A program made the position numbers and the translations under genes. This document shows positions 9,957 through 17,916 of a DNA stretch of 64,000 nt, piece after piece; position 1 is the stretch's first letter; each line of letters begins with the position of its first letter. The notes under the pieces were generated by a model. It had not been told where the DNA came from, searched no databases, and saw only the letters and a program-made list of their open reading frames with translations. The DNA is from AP-15 sp963716115. GTDB lineage: Bacteria > Pseudomonadota > Alphaproteobacteria > ATCC43930 > CGMCC-115725. The DNA lies in contig CAVQSZ010000030.1 in NCBI GenBank assembly GCA_963716115.1, forward strand, positions 62,001-126,000. Reading direction: 5' to 3'.

Positions 9957-10985
9957 TCAAGCCGCGCCAATTCGATCGGAAACCGCGCTCTTCTGAGGTC
10001 GTGCGACCTTGACCGGCTGGCCGATTTCCGCGGAGCGGACGATCGCCTCGAAGGCGGCGACGCCGTGCAATATCTCGTCGGCGGCGATCGGGTAGGGCCG
10101 TTCGCCCCGGATCGCTGCGGCAAAGCCTTCGAGCTCGGCGCGTTGCCCGTCGAAGCCCTGGTGGCTGACGATCTCCGGCGGGTCGCCGGCAGCTTCCGCC
10201 GCCGGTGCGAAGCGGAATTCGACATCCCGGCCCGCCAGCTCGACGCAGCCCTTGCTGCCGTAGACCGCGAACCGGTAGCTCGGGGCCGTCACCAGCGAGC
10301 AATAAAGGGTCGCCGAGGCCCCGTTGGCGAGGCCGAGCAGAACCGTCGTCGTATCCTCCAGCCGCGGCATGACCCGCCGCAGGCTGGTGCAGTAGACCTC
10401 GTCGATCGCGCCGAAGAGATAGATCAGCGCGTCGAGATTGTGCACGCCGGTCGCGGTCATCGCCCCGGCCGGCGCCTCGCGCGGGTCCGACCGCCAATAA
10501 TCGGGCGCCATCGCGAGCCCGGTCGGCGAGGTCTGCGCGCTGGCGCAATGGGTGATCCGGCCGAGCCGGCCGTCCTCGATCCGCGCCTTGAGCTCGATCA
10601 TCGCCGGATGAAACCGTCGCGGGTAGGCGACGGCGAGCTTGATCCCGGCCCGCGCCGCCGCGTCGAGCGCCCGCTCGGCGCTCGCTGCGTCGAGGGTGAA
10701 CGGCTTTTCCATCAGGACGTGCTTGCCGGCCGCCGCCGCCCGCTCGACCTGCGCGCCGTGCTGGCTGTGCGGCGTGGCGAAGACCACGGCGTCGATCGCC
10801 GGGTCGGCGAGGACCGCATCGAGATCGTCCCTGAGCGCGATCCCGCGCTCGGCGCAGAACGCCTCGGCCGCGGCGCGGGTGCGGGTGTGGCCGGCGGTGA
10901 AGCGAATCGCCGCGCTCTTGCCTTGCACCGAATTGACCAGGCGGCGGCCCCAATGACCGACGCCGACGATCGCGGCGCGGATCAT
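9957..10985 (-). CDS. Gfo/Idh/MocA-family NAD(P)-dependent oxidoreductase
   Basis: 342 residues, the usual family length. The N-terminal Rossmann fold opens with AAIVGVGHWGRR, and the conserved EKPF motif (here MEKPFT, near residue 93) carries the catalytic Lys. The C-terminal alpha/beta domain includes GVHNLDALIYLFG. These cytosolic enzymes oxidise or reduce sugar-like or cyclitol-like substrates; the substrate here cannot be read. The start overlaps the stop of the dehydroquinase-fold gene by 4 bases (ATGA), so the two form an operon and probably act on the same compound. Confidence 0.92.
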   Translation of the reverse strand: MIRAAIVGVGHWGRRLVNSVQGKSAAIRFTAGHTRTRAAAEAFCAERGIALRDDLDAVLADPAIDAVVFATPHSQHGAQVERAAAAGKHVLMEKPFTLDAASAERALDAAARAGIKLAVAYPRRFHPAMIELKARIEDGRLGRITHCASAQTSPTGLAMAPDYWRSDPREAPAGAMTATGVHNLDALIYLFGAIDEVYCTSLRRVMPRLEDTTTVLLGLANGASATLYCSLVTAPSYRFAVYGSKGCVELAGRDVEFRFAPAAEAAGDPPEIVSHQGFDGQRAELEGFAAAIRGERPYPIAADEILHGVAAFEAIVRSAEIGQPVKVARPQKSAVSDRIGAA

Positions 10986-11419
10986 TGCTTCGCCGCCAGC
11001 ATGTCGCGCACGCCGCGCAGCGCCAAGTAGTAGCCGGGCAGGCCAAAGCCGGTGACCATGCCCTGGCTGACCCGTGCGGTCTCCGACACCGGGCCGCGCC
11101 GCACCGGGTTCGAGATGTGAATTTCAATCGTCGGGAACCTGACCTGGGAAATGGCGGCGACCAAAGCCGGATAGCCCGAAGAATACCCCGCCGGATTGAC
11201 TAATGCCGCATCGAACCCCTTGTCGTTGGCCTCATATAATTTGTTGACGACCTCGCCTTCGATGTTCGAGTGAAAAATCTCGACTTCGACGCCGAGCTCG
11301 GCGGCGTAGCCGCGGATGCGCTCGTCATATTCGGGAAGGGTCATGGTCCCGAAGATTTCGGTCTGCACCTTGCCGCGCATGTTCATGCCGGCGCCGTGAA
11401 CGATCAGAATTTTCGGCAT
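10982..11419 (-). CDS. Type II dehydroquinase-fold (AroQ-like) protein with altered active site
   Basis: 145 residues, the size and fold pattern of type II 3-dehydroquinate dehydratase: a glycine-rich start (VHGAGMNMRG), HSNIEGEVVNKLYEA, NPAGYSSG, EIHISN, and a GFGLPGYYLAL end. Aligned by eye with canonical enzymes, the catalytic Tyr of the YG motif is Phe (EIFGTMT), the catalytic Arg of the preceding loop is replaced (GKVQTEIFG), and the Asn of GPN is Gly. The His of the HxSN motif is kept. A shikimate-pathway role is therefore doubtful, and a related lyase or isomerase reaction is more likely. It has a GAGGA ribosome site and is the first gene of a two-gene operon with the oxidoreductase. 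Confidence 0.82.
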   Translation of the reverse strand: MPKILIVHGAGMNMRGKVQTEIFGTMTLPEYDERIRGYAAELGVEVEIFHSNIEGEVVNKLYEANDKGFDAALVNPAGYSSGYPALVAAISQVRFPTIEIHISNPVRRGPVSETARVSQGMVTGFGLPGYYLALRGVRDMLAAKQ

Positions 11420-11570
11420 CTTGGGCTCCTCGAAATGCTGTCGGGCGATGTCCGATGCTAGCGGAGCGGTCGATTCGATGACAAGCGCCGATCCCGCGGC
11501 CTTGACAGGGCGGGGTCCGCGTCACACCACTTGCGCGTGCACGCGTCGGCGCGGGGCGATGGAGGAGCCG

Positions 11571-12440
11571 GTGAAGCGTCGCAATCCGCCGGCTCTGCTG
11601 GGCCTCGCGATGATTTGGGCGCTGGCGTCCGCCGCCGCGACCCATGCCGCCTCGAAAGCCGATCCGCGCAACGCTCAGGCCCGCGTCAAGGAGCTGATCG
11701 CCAGCAAATCCAGCCGGACCGAGATCGTCACCTTTCCCGACCCAGGGCTGCCGCCGGTCAAGGTGGTGCGTGGCGAGGGCGGCGTCGCCGGCCGGCCGGC
11801 CGCGGCCGAAATCGTCACCTTCGCCAACCCCAGGCTCAATCCGGTGCGCGTCCTGCGGGGCGGCGGCGACGGCGCGCCGGGGCCGGCCGGGGCGCAAGCG
11901 CGCACCGAAACGGTGTCCTTCGCCGATCCCCGCGATCGGCCGGTAACCGTGCTCCGAGGGTTGGCGTTCAGCGGCTTGCCGTTTCGCGGCGCCGACATCG
12001 ATTTGTTCCGTCCGGCGAGCACGGCCGATCTCGACCGGGTCGCCTTCGCGGTGGACGGCGCCGAGTCGAGCCACGGCGCCGACCCGGGCATGTGGCGGGC
12101 CGAGCCGAGCGCGCCGCAGGGGCCGATGCAGGTCTCGGCGGCGGCGGCGGCCGACCTCGGCGGCGGCGATCGGTTCGACCTGGCGCAGAACCGTCTGCTG
12201 GGGCGCGCCTATCTCGCGCGAATGTTTCGCCGCTACGGCAACTGGCCGGACGCGATCGTCGCCTACAACTGGGGCCCCGGCAATGTCGACTGGTGGATCG
12301 GCAGCGGCCGTCCGGCCGAAAAATTGCCGCTCGGGGTCGAGCGCTATCGCAATCGGGTGCTGCGCGAGATCGGGCTGCGCAGCGCGCCCGTGCTCTTGCC
12401 GCCGCATCCCGGTCGGCGGCAGGAGGCGTCCCGCCCGTAG
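11571..12440 (+). CDS. Secreted lytic transglycosylase (SLT domain) with three tandem repeats
   Basis: A GTG start at 11571 is chosen because GGAGGAG lies just upstream; an in-frame ATG at 11559 is possible. A signal peptide ends near THAAS. Three imperfect repeats follow, each about 38-45 residues apart, with consensus EIVTFxDPxLxPVxVLRG. The C-terminal half is an SLT-type lysozyme-like domain: AESSHG with the probable catalytic Glu, PQGPMQVS, and AYNWGPGNVDWWI. These enzymes cleave peptidoglycan glycan strands in the periplasm. The repeats resemble nothing I can name; a wall-binding or spacer role is a guess. Confidence 0.85.
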   Translation: MKRRNPPALLGLAMIWALASAAATHAASKADPRNAQARVKELIASKSSRTEIVTFPDPGLPPVKVVRGEGGVAGRPAAAEIVTFANPRLNPVRVLRGGGDGAPGPAGAQARTETVSFADPRDRPVTVLRGLAFSGLPFRGADIDLFRPASTADLDRVAFAVDGAESSHGADPGMWRAEPSAPQGPMQVSAAAAADLGGGDRFDLAQNRLLGRAYLARMFRRYGNWPDAIVAYNWGPGNVDWWIGSGRPAEKLPLGVERYRNRVLREIGLRSAPVLLPPHPGRRQEASRP

Positions 12441-12483
12441 CCTCCCCGAGGCCATTGTCCGGGGTCGTCCGGCTCCCGATCTG

Positions 12484-13035
12484 ATGCGGGTGGTCAGGCT
12501 TCGCCCGATTTCCTGCGTCCTGGCGCTGCTTCTGCTCCCGCCCGGCCTCGCTTCTTCGATCGCCGCGCCGCCGGGCGAGCGGCCGTCGGCGCAAGTCGTG
12601 AAAGGTCAGCAGCTCATGCCCAGCCCATTGCAGCGGGTCGATTTCGAACGCAGCGGCGGCTTCTACCATCAGCCGATCGGCGGCGCCGTCCGGTTCCACG
12701 ACGGCGCCGCCGACATCGCCTCCGACTTCACCGGCGGAACCCGCCCGCTGACCGAGGCCGAGCTTCGGCAATTCCAGGCGCTGGACCTCGCCGCCCTCGG
12801 CGCCTCGGCCTTCGCCCTGCGTGGCGGCCGCCCGACCCCGGGACCGCCCGAGGGGTATCAGTACGACGTCACGATCGAGACCGCGGACGGCGCCAGGATC
12901 GCGCTGCGGTTTCACGAGGAGGCGCCCGATCTTCTCGACCGCGCGGCCCCAGGGCTCGGGGACCTCGCCACCTGGGTCCGCCGCGAGGTCGCCGCCCTGT
13001 GGCGGCAGAAGACCGGGGCCGCCGCGCCGGGCTGA
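12484..13035 (+). CDS. Emfourin-like secreted inhibitor of M4 metalloprotease
   Basis: 183 residues from the ATG at 12484, with an N-terminal signal peptide (LALLLLPPGLASSIAA). The mature part matches the emfourin pattern: VDFERSGGF at the start, PLTEAELRQFQALD in the middle, and YQYDVTIETADGARIALRFHE near the end. Emfourin is a protein inhibitor found beside protealysin genes. The next gene, convergent and only 11 bases away, is a protealysin-like protease. Unlike the usual cytoplasmic inhibitor, this one appears to be exported. I infer it keeps the protease in check in the periplasm. Confidence 0.75.
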   Translation: MRVVRLRPISCVLALLLLPPGLASSIAAPPGERPSAQVVKGQQLMPSPLQRVDFERSGGFYHQPIGGAVRFHDGAADIASDFTGGTRPLTEAELRQFQALDLAALGASAFALRGGRPTPGPPEGYQYDVTIETADGARIALRFHEEAPDLLDRAAPGLGDLATWVRREVAALWRQKTGAAAPG

Positions 13036-13046
13036 CCGCCCTACCG

Positions 13047-14126
13047 CTAGGCCGGCTTTACGCCGACCTGCCGCCAGGCGTCGGCGACCGCCTTTCGCTC
13101 GGCGCTGTCGGAGCCGTAGCGGTGGCCGGCATTGGCTACGGTATGGCCGGCGAAGGTAGCGAAATTGGCCGAAGGCCGGAGGCTCCGGTCGCGCACCGTG
13201 TCGTACCAGATCTGTCCGGCCTTCTCCCAGGCGTGGCCGCCGATCGCGCTCGCGGCCAAATAGAAAGCGCGGTTGGGGATGCCTGAATTCAGATGCACCC
13301 CGCCATTGTCCTGCCCGGTGCGGACGTAGTGCTGCATATCGGCCGGTTGCGGATCCTTGCCCATGGCGTTGTTGTCGTAAGCCGTGCCGGGCGCCTTCAT
13401 CGAGCGCAGCGCCTGCCCGGCGAAGGTCAGCAGCCCGGCGCCGATCAGCCAGTCGGCCTGGTCGGCCGTCTGCCCGGCGGCGTACTGCTTGATCAGCGAG
13501 CCGAAGACGTCGGAGATCGATTCATTCAACGCCCCCGACTGGCCGAAATAGGTCAGGTTGATCTCCGACCCGGTGACGCCGTGGGTCAGCTCGTGCCCGA
13601 TCACGTCGAGCGCGACCGTGAAGCGGTTGAAGATCGTGCCGTCGCCGTCGCCGAACACCATCTGCGTCCCGTTCCAGAAGGCGTTGTCGTATTGCTGGCC
13701 GTAATGCACCGAGGCGTCGAGGTGCAGGCCCTGGCCGTCGATCGAATTGCGCTGGTAGACGTTCAAGTAGAAGTCGAAGGTGTGGCCGAGGCCGTCATAG
13801 GCCTCGTTGACGCTGACATCGGCGACGCTCGCCTGACCTTCGGAGCGGACCAGCGTCCCGGGCAATGTCTGGTTGTTGCCCGAGGTGTAGATCGTCCGGT
13901 GCGCCTGCGGCGGCGCACCGGTCACCACCGGCGGGCGAAACGATGCGGCCGCCAGCAGCATGAACGCCATCCGCTGGGCGCGGTGGGTGGAATCCAGCGC
14001 CATCGTATCGAGCGCGGCGCTGCGCTGCGCCGGAGTGCCGCGCTGCGCCATCTCGCGCAGCACATGCGGCGGCAGAATGCAGAATATCGAATGGCGATGT
14101 CGTCCGCGGCGTCCTGACGAATACAT
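13047..14126 (-). CDS. Protealysin-like M4 zinc metalloprotease
   Basis: 359 residues. It has the short propeptide typical of protealysin-like proteases (HSIFCILPPHVLREMAQRG at residues 12-30) and no classical signal peptide. Zinc ligands are in VIGHELTHGVT (near 174-184) and the downstream GALNESISDVFGSL; the catalytic His is in GGVHLNSGIPNRAFYL. The start at 14126 has an AAGGGGGG ribosome site. It converges with the emfourin-like gene. The route of export is not obvious from the sequence. Confidence 0.95.
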   Translation of the reverse strand: MYSSGRRGRHRHSIFCILPPHVLREMAQRGTPAQRSAALDTMALDSTHRAQRMAFMLLAAASFRPPVVTGAPPQAHRTIYTSGNNQTLPGTLVRSEGQASVADVSVNEAYDGLGHTFDFYLNVYQRNSIDGQGLHLDASVHYGQQYDNAFWNGTQMVFGDGDGTIFNRFTVALDVIGHELTHGVTGSEINLTYFGQSGALNESISDVFGSLIKQYAAGQTADQADWLIGAGLLTFAGQALRSMKAPGTAYDNNAMGKDPQPADMQHYVRTGQDNGGVHLNSGIPNRAFYLAASAIGGHAWEKAGQIWYDTVRDRSLRPSANFATFAGHTVANAGHRYGSDSAERKAVADAWRQVGVKPA

Positions 14127-14181
14127 GGCGAACCCCCCTTCACGTCTAAGCAGCCATTGCTGGCGGATGCAGAAAGCTCGA

Positions 14182-14715
14182 CTACCGTTCCCGCAGGCGC
14201 GGCATCAGCTCGACGAAGTTGCACGGGCGAAAGCGGTTGTCGAGCTGGTGCGCGAGGATGCCCTCCCAGGCGTCGCGGCAGGCGCCGGGCGAGCCGGGCA
14301 GGGCGAAGAGATAGGTCCCGCCGGCGACGCCGGCGGTGGCCCGGCTCTGGATCGTCGACGTCCCGACCTTCTCGTAGCTGAGCCAGCGGAAGACCTCGCC
14401 GAACCCGGCGATCTCCTTCTCGTACACGCTGTGGAAGGCCTCGGGCGTCACATCGCGGCCGGTGACCCCGGTGCCGCCGGTGGATATGACGACATCGACC
14501 TCGGGGTCGGCGATCCACGCCCTCAGCTGCGCGGCGATCCGGTCCTGCTCGTCGCGCACGATGGCGCGGGCGACGACGCGGTGCCCGGCGCCGGCGGCGA
14601 GGTCGGCAAGCGTGTCGCCGGAGCGGTCCTGGGCCGCATCGCGCGTATCCGACACCGTCAGCAGGGCGATGTTGACGGGCAGGAACGGGCGGGCTTGATC
14701 GATCCGGCCGGGCAT
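14182..14715 (-). CDS. moaB: Molybdenum cofactor biosynthesis protein MoaB
   Basis: 177 residues of the MoaB/MogA family, which adenylates molybdopterin before molybdenum insertion. Motifs: ALLTVSDTRD, STGGTGVTGRDVTPEA, and YLFALPGSPGACRDAWEGIL. The start at 14715 is the Met of MPGRIDQARPFLPVNIALL. It is followed by a uracil-DNA glycosylase gene on the same strand, 41 bases upstream in the direction of reading. No other cofactor genes are nearby. Confidence 0.93.
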   Translation of the reverse strand: MPGRIDQARPFLPVNIALLTVSDTRDAAQDRSGDTLADLAAGAGHRVVARAIVRDEQDRIAAQLRAWIADPEVDVVISTGGTGVTGRDVTPEAFHSVYEKEIAGFGEVFRWLSYEKVGTSTIQSRATAGVAGGTYLFALPGSPGACRDAWEGILAHQLDNRFRPCNFVELMPRLRER

Positions 14716-14756
14716 GAGGCGAGGCTCCCTTTGACGCCGCCCCCAGGATAGGCCGG

Positions 14757-15599
14757 CTACGAGGCCGCGGAAAGCAGCTCGTCGAGGCGGGCGCGCAGGG
14801 CCAGCAGGTCGCGCCAGGCTTCGCGCTTGCGCTCGGGGGCGCGCAGCAGGAAGGACGGGTGGAACATCGGCAAGGTCGCCACCGCCTCTTCGAGGCCGGG
14901 GATGGCGAGGTCGAACCAGCGGCCGCGCAGCCGGGTGATCCCCGGACCCTCGGGCAGCAGCGCGCGCGCCGCCGTGCCGCCGGCCAGCACCAGGATCTTC
15001 GGCCGCGCCAGCGCGACATGGCGCAGCACGAAAGGCAGGCACGAGGCGATCTCGGCCGCGGTCGGGGTGCGGTTGCCCGGCGGGCGCCAGTAGATCACGT
15101 TGGTGATCAGAACCCCCGACCGGTCGAGGCCGATCGCCGCCAGCATGCGGTCGAGCAATTGGCCGGCGCGGCCGACAAAGGGCCGCCCGAGCCGGTCCTC
15201 GTCGGCCCCCGGCGCCTCGCCGACGATCATCACCGGGGCCGCCGGGTTGCCGTCGGCGAAAACCGTGCTGGTCGCCGTGCGCTTCAAGGCGCAACCCTCG
15301 AAGCCGGCGACCAGCGCCTCGAGCGCCGCCACGGTCTCGGCGCCGGCGGCCAGGCGGCGCGCCGATTGCGCGTCCTCGGCCGGCGATTGGGCGAAGGCGG
15401 CGGGCGGCGCGGCGGCGACGGCGCGGGCGACGGAGACGAGGGGCGCGGCGGCGACGGGGGGCGGCGGACCCGCCGGCTCGGGCTTCGGCGGCGGCGCGAG
15501 CCGGTTTGCGGGCGCGGCGTCGATCGCCTCGTCCGCGCCCATTTCGACATACCAGCGCAGCAATCTGAGCGCCGCCTCGCGCTCGCCCGGGTCCGTCAT
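14757..15599 (-). CDS. Uracil-DNA glycosylase, family 4-like
   Basis: Removes uracil from DNA. About 280 residues from the ATG at 15599; an earlier in-frame ATG at 15617 is also possible. An N-terminal Ala/Pro-rich linker (residues 25-75) leads into the catalytic domain: GEAPGADEDRLGRPFVGRAGQ, NVIYWRPPGNRTP, and the C-terminal MFHPSFLLR. The iron-sulfur cysteine pattern of thermophile enzymes is only partly present (GCALKRT has one Cys), which as far as I recall is normal for alphaproteobacterial members. Confidence 0.88.
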   Translation of the reverse strand: MTDPGEREAALRLLRWYVEMGADEAIDAAPANRLAPPPKPEPAGPPPPVAAAPLVSVARAVAAAPPAAFAQSPAEDAQSARRLAAGAETVAALEALVAGFEGCALKRTATSTVFADGNPAAPVMIVGEAPGADEDRLGRPFVGRAGQLLDRMLAAIGLDRSGVLITNVIYWRPPGNRTPTAAEIASCLPFVLRHVALARPKILVLAGGTAARALLPEGPGITRLRGRWFDLAIPGLEEAVATLPMFHPSFLLRAPERKREAWRDLLALRARLDELLSAAS

Positions 15600-15744
15600 G
15601 CGCGCCGACTCTAGCATCCGCGGCGGCCGGCGCCCCTCGGTTTTCGTCGCGACCCGGCTTGACCCGCGGCCGCCGATCGCCTAAATGAGCCGCCTTCGAC
15701 GGACCGGGCGCAGGCCCGGCCCGCGCCATTTCGCGCAAATTATC

Positions 15745-16206
15745 ATGAAGACTTTTTCCGCCAAGCCCTCCGACATCGACAAGAAGTGGCTGCTCGTGGA
15801 CGCCGACGGCCTGGTGCTGGGCCGGCTGGCCTCGATCCTCGCCATGCGTCTGCGCGGCAAGCACAAGCCGTCCTATACCCCGCATATGGATTGCGGCGAC
15901 AACATCGTCGTCGTCAACGCCGAAAAGGTCCAGCTGACCGGCAACAAGCGCAAGGACGACATCTTCTACTGGCATACCGGATATCCCGGCGGCATCAAGG
16001 GGCGCAGCAAGGGCGCGATCCTCGACGGCAGGCACCCCGAGCGGGTGATCGAGAAGGCGGTCGAGCGCATGGTGCCGCGCGGGCCGCTCGGCCGCCGGGT
16101 GATGAAAAACCTGCGGATCTTCGCCGGCCCCGAGCATCCGCATCAGGCGCAGCAGCCGACGGTGCTCGATGTCGCCGCGATGAACCGCAAGAATTCGAGG
16201 GCATGA
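15745..16206 (+). CDS. rplM: 50S ribosomal protein L13
   Basis: 153 residues. The start ATG at 15745 gives the standard N-terminus MKTFSAKP; family motifs are KKWLLVDADGLVLGRLAS, GKHKPSYTPHMDCGD, YWHTGYPGG and GMMPRGPLGR-like VERMVPRGPLGRR. The stop overlaps the start of rpsI (ATGA), the conserved L13-S9 operon. A GC-rich hairpin sequence lies just upstream near 15700-15725. Confidence 0.98.
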   Translation: MKTFSAKPSDIDKKWLLVDADGLVLGRLASILAMRLRGKHKPSYTPHMDCGDNIVVVNAEKVQLTGNKRKDDIFYWHTGYPGGIKGRSKGAILDGRHPERVIEKAVERMVPRGPLGRRVMKNLRIFAGPEHPHQAQQPTVLDVAAMNRKNSRA

Positions 16207-16799
16207 CGAATATGGCCGACGACGACAAATCCCCCGGACAGCCCGCCGGGCAGCCCGCCGACCAGCCCGCCGCCCAGCGCGGCGGCGCCCAGACCTTCCA
16301 GGGTCTGGGGAGCCTGCGCCAGGCCCTGGCCGCGGCGCGGCCCGCCGCCCCGGTGGCGGCGCCGCTCGCGCCGGCGATGATGCCCGCGGATCTGACGCCA
16401 AAGCTCGACGCCTATGGCCGCGCCTACGCCACCGGCAAGCGCAAGAACGCGGTCGCCCGCGTCTGGATCAAGCCCGGCCCCGGCAAGATCGACGTGAACG
16501 GCCGCGAGAGCCCGACCTATTTCGCCCGGCCGGTGTTGCGCATGATCATCAACCAGCCCTTTGTCGCCTCGAACCGGCTCGGCCAGTTCGATGTCTTCTG
16601 CACGGTCAAGGGCGGCGGCCTCTCCGGCCAGGCCGGCGCGGTGCGCCACGGCATCAGCCAGGCCCTGACCCGTTTCGAGCCGGCGCTTCGCCCATTGCTG
16701 AAGAGCCAGGGGTTCCTGACCCGCGACAGCCGCGTCGTCGAGCGCAAGAAATACGGCAAGCGCAAAGCCCGCCGCAGCTTCCAGTTCTCCAAGCGTTGA
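16203..16799 (+). CDS. rpsI: 30S ribosomal protein S9 with long N-terminal extension
   Basis: 198 residues, against about 130 for the compact bacterial protein. The core starts near residue 75 with YGRAYATGKRKNAVARVWIK and ends with the basic tail KKYGKRKARRSFQFSKR. The first 70 residues are rich in Gln, Pro and Ala and look disordered. The start at 16203 overlaps rplM by 4 bases; an ATG at 16212 is an alternative. Confidence 0.97.
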   Translation: MTNMADDDKSPGQPAGQPADQPAAQRGGAQTFQGLGSLRQALAAARPAAPVAAPLAPAMMPADLTPKLDAYGRAYATGKRKNAVARVWIKPGPGKIDVNGRESPTYFARPVLRMIINQPFVASNRLGQFDVFCTVKGGGLSGQAGAVRHGISQALTRFEPALRPLLKSQGFLTRDSRVVERKKYGKRKARRSFQFSKR

Positions 16800-16828
16800 T
16801 CTCGGCCCCGCCGCGGCGGGAGAAGCCG

Positions 16829-17900
16829 ATGCGGTTCGCGATCGCCATTCCAACCGACGCCGCCTCGTGGCGGCTGGCGCGGCGGGCCGAGGAGCTGGGG
16901 TTTCACCGCGCCTGGTTCTACGACACCCAGATGCTCAGCGCCGACCCGTTTGTCGCGATGGCGGCGGCGGCGATGAAGACGACGCGCATTCGCTTGGGCA
17001 CGGGCGTCCTGATCCCGTCGAACCGGATCGCCGCGGTGGCGGCGAACGCCTTCGCCTCGCTCAACAAGCTCGCGCCGGGGCGGATCGATTTCGGGGTCGG
17101 CACCGGCTTTACCGGGCGACGGGCGATGGGGCTCGGCGCGGTCCGGCTCGCCGACATGGCGGAATATGTCCGCGTCGTCATGGCGCTCTTGCGCGAGGAG
17201 ACGGTCGAGGCCGAGATCGACGGCAAGACGCGCCTGATCCGTCTGCTCAATCCCGAGCTCGGGCTGATCAACACCAGGGACCCGATCCCGCTCTGGATCG
17301 CCGCGTCCGGCCCCAGGGCGCGGACATTGACGGCCAAGCTCGGCGCCGGCTGGATCAACACCACAGGCGATGTCGTGGGCGGCCTCGCGGCGCTGGCCGA
17401 CATGCAGGGCCGCTGGCAGGCCGCCGGGCGCGCGGCCGAGCCGCTCGACGCGGTGGTGCTGACCGGCGGCGCGATCCTCGACTGAGGGCGAGCCCGCCGA
17501 CAGCCCGCGCGCCGTGGCGCAGGCCGGCCCGCGCGCCGCAATGCTGCTGCATCGCGCCGCCGACGCGGCGCTCGCCGGCTTGCCGATGATCGCCGCGATG
17601 CCGCCTTCGGTCGCCGAGGCACTGGCCGGATACGTCGAATTGGCCCGCAGATTCACCCCGCAGGGCGCGCACTACCTCGAAAACCACCGCGGGCATCTGA
17701 TGTTCGTCAAGCCCGAGGAGCGCCCGTTCGTCACCGCCGAGCTGATCCGCCAGACGACCTTCACCGCCACCGAGACGGAGCTGAAAGAACGGATCGCCGC
17801 GCTCGCCGACGCCGGCTACACCGAGATCGCGATCCAGATCGTCCCCGGCCAGGAGCACGCGATCGAAGACTGGGGCAAGATCCGCCGCGCTTTTGTGTGA
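16829..17900 (+). CDS. LLM-class flavin-dependent oxidoreductase, frameshifted
   Basis: A luciferase-like TIM-barrel protein that uses reduced FMN or F420. It starts MRFAIAIPTD with ELGFHRAWFYDTQ, then GTGVLIPSNRI, a typical layout. Reading stops at a TGA near 17483, after TGGAILD. Dropping one T there continues without a break into EGEPADSPRAVAQAG and the rest, which ends VPGQEHAIEDWGKI. Repaired length is about 356 residues. I treat the stop as a one-base insertion. It follows rpsI by 29 bases but is unlikely to be functionally linked. The substrate is unknown. Confidence 0.85.
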
Positions 17901-17916
17901 AGAAGCTGCCGACTGA

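Noticed and set aside
17482..17486. TGA in the LLM oxidoreductase as selenocysteine
   Set aside because: Downstream homology continues in a different frame, so this is a frameshift.
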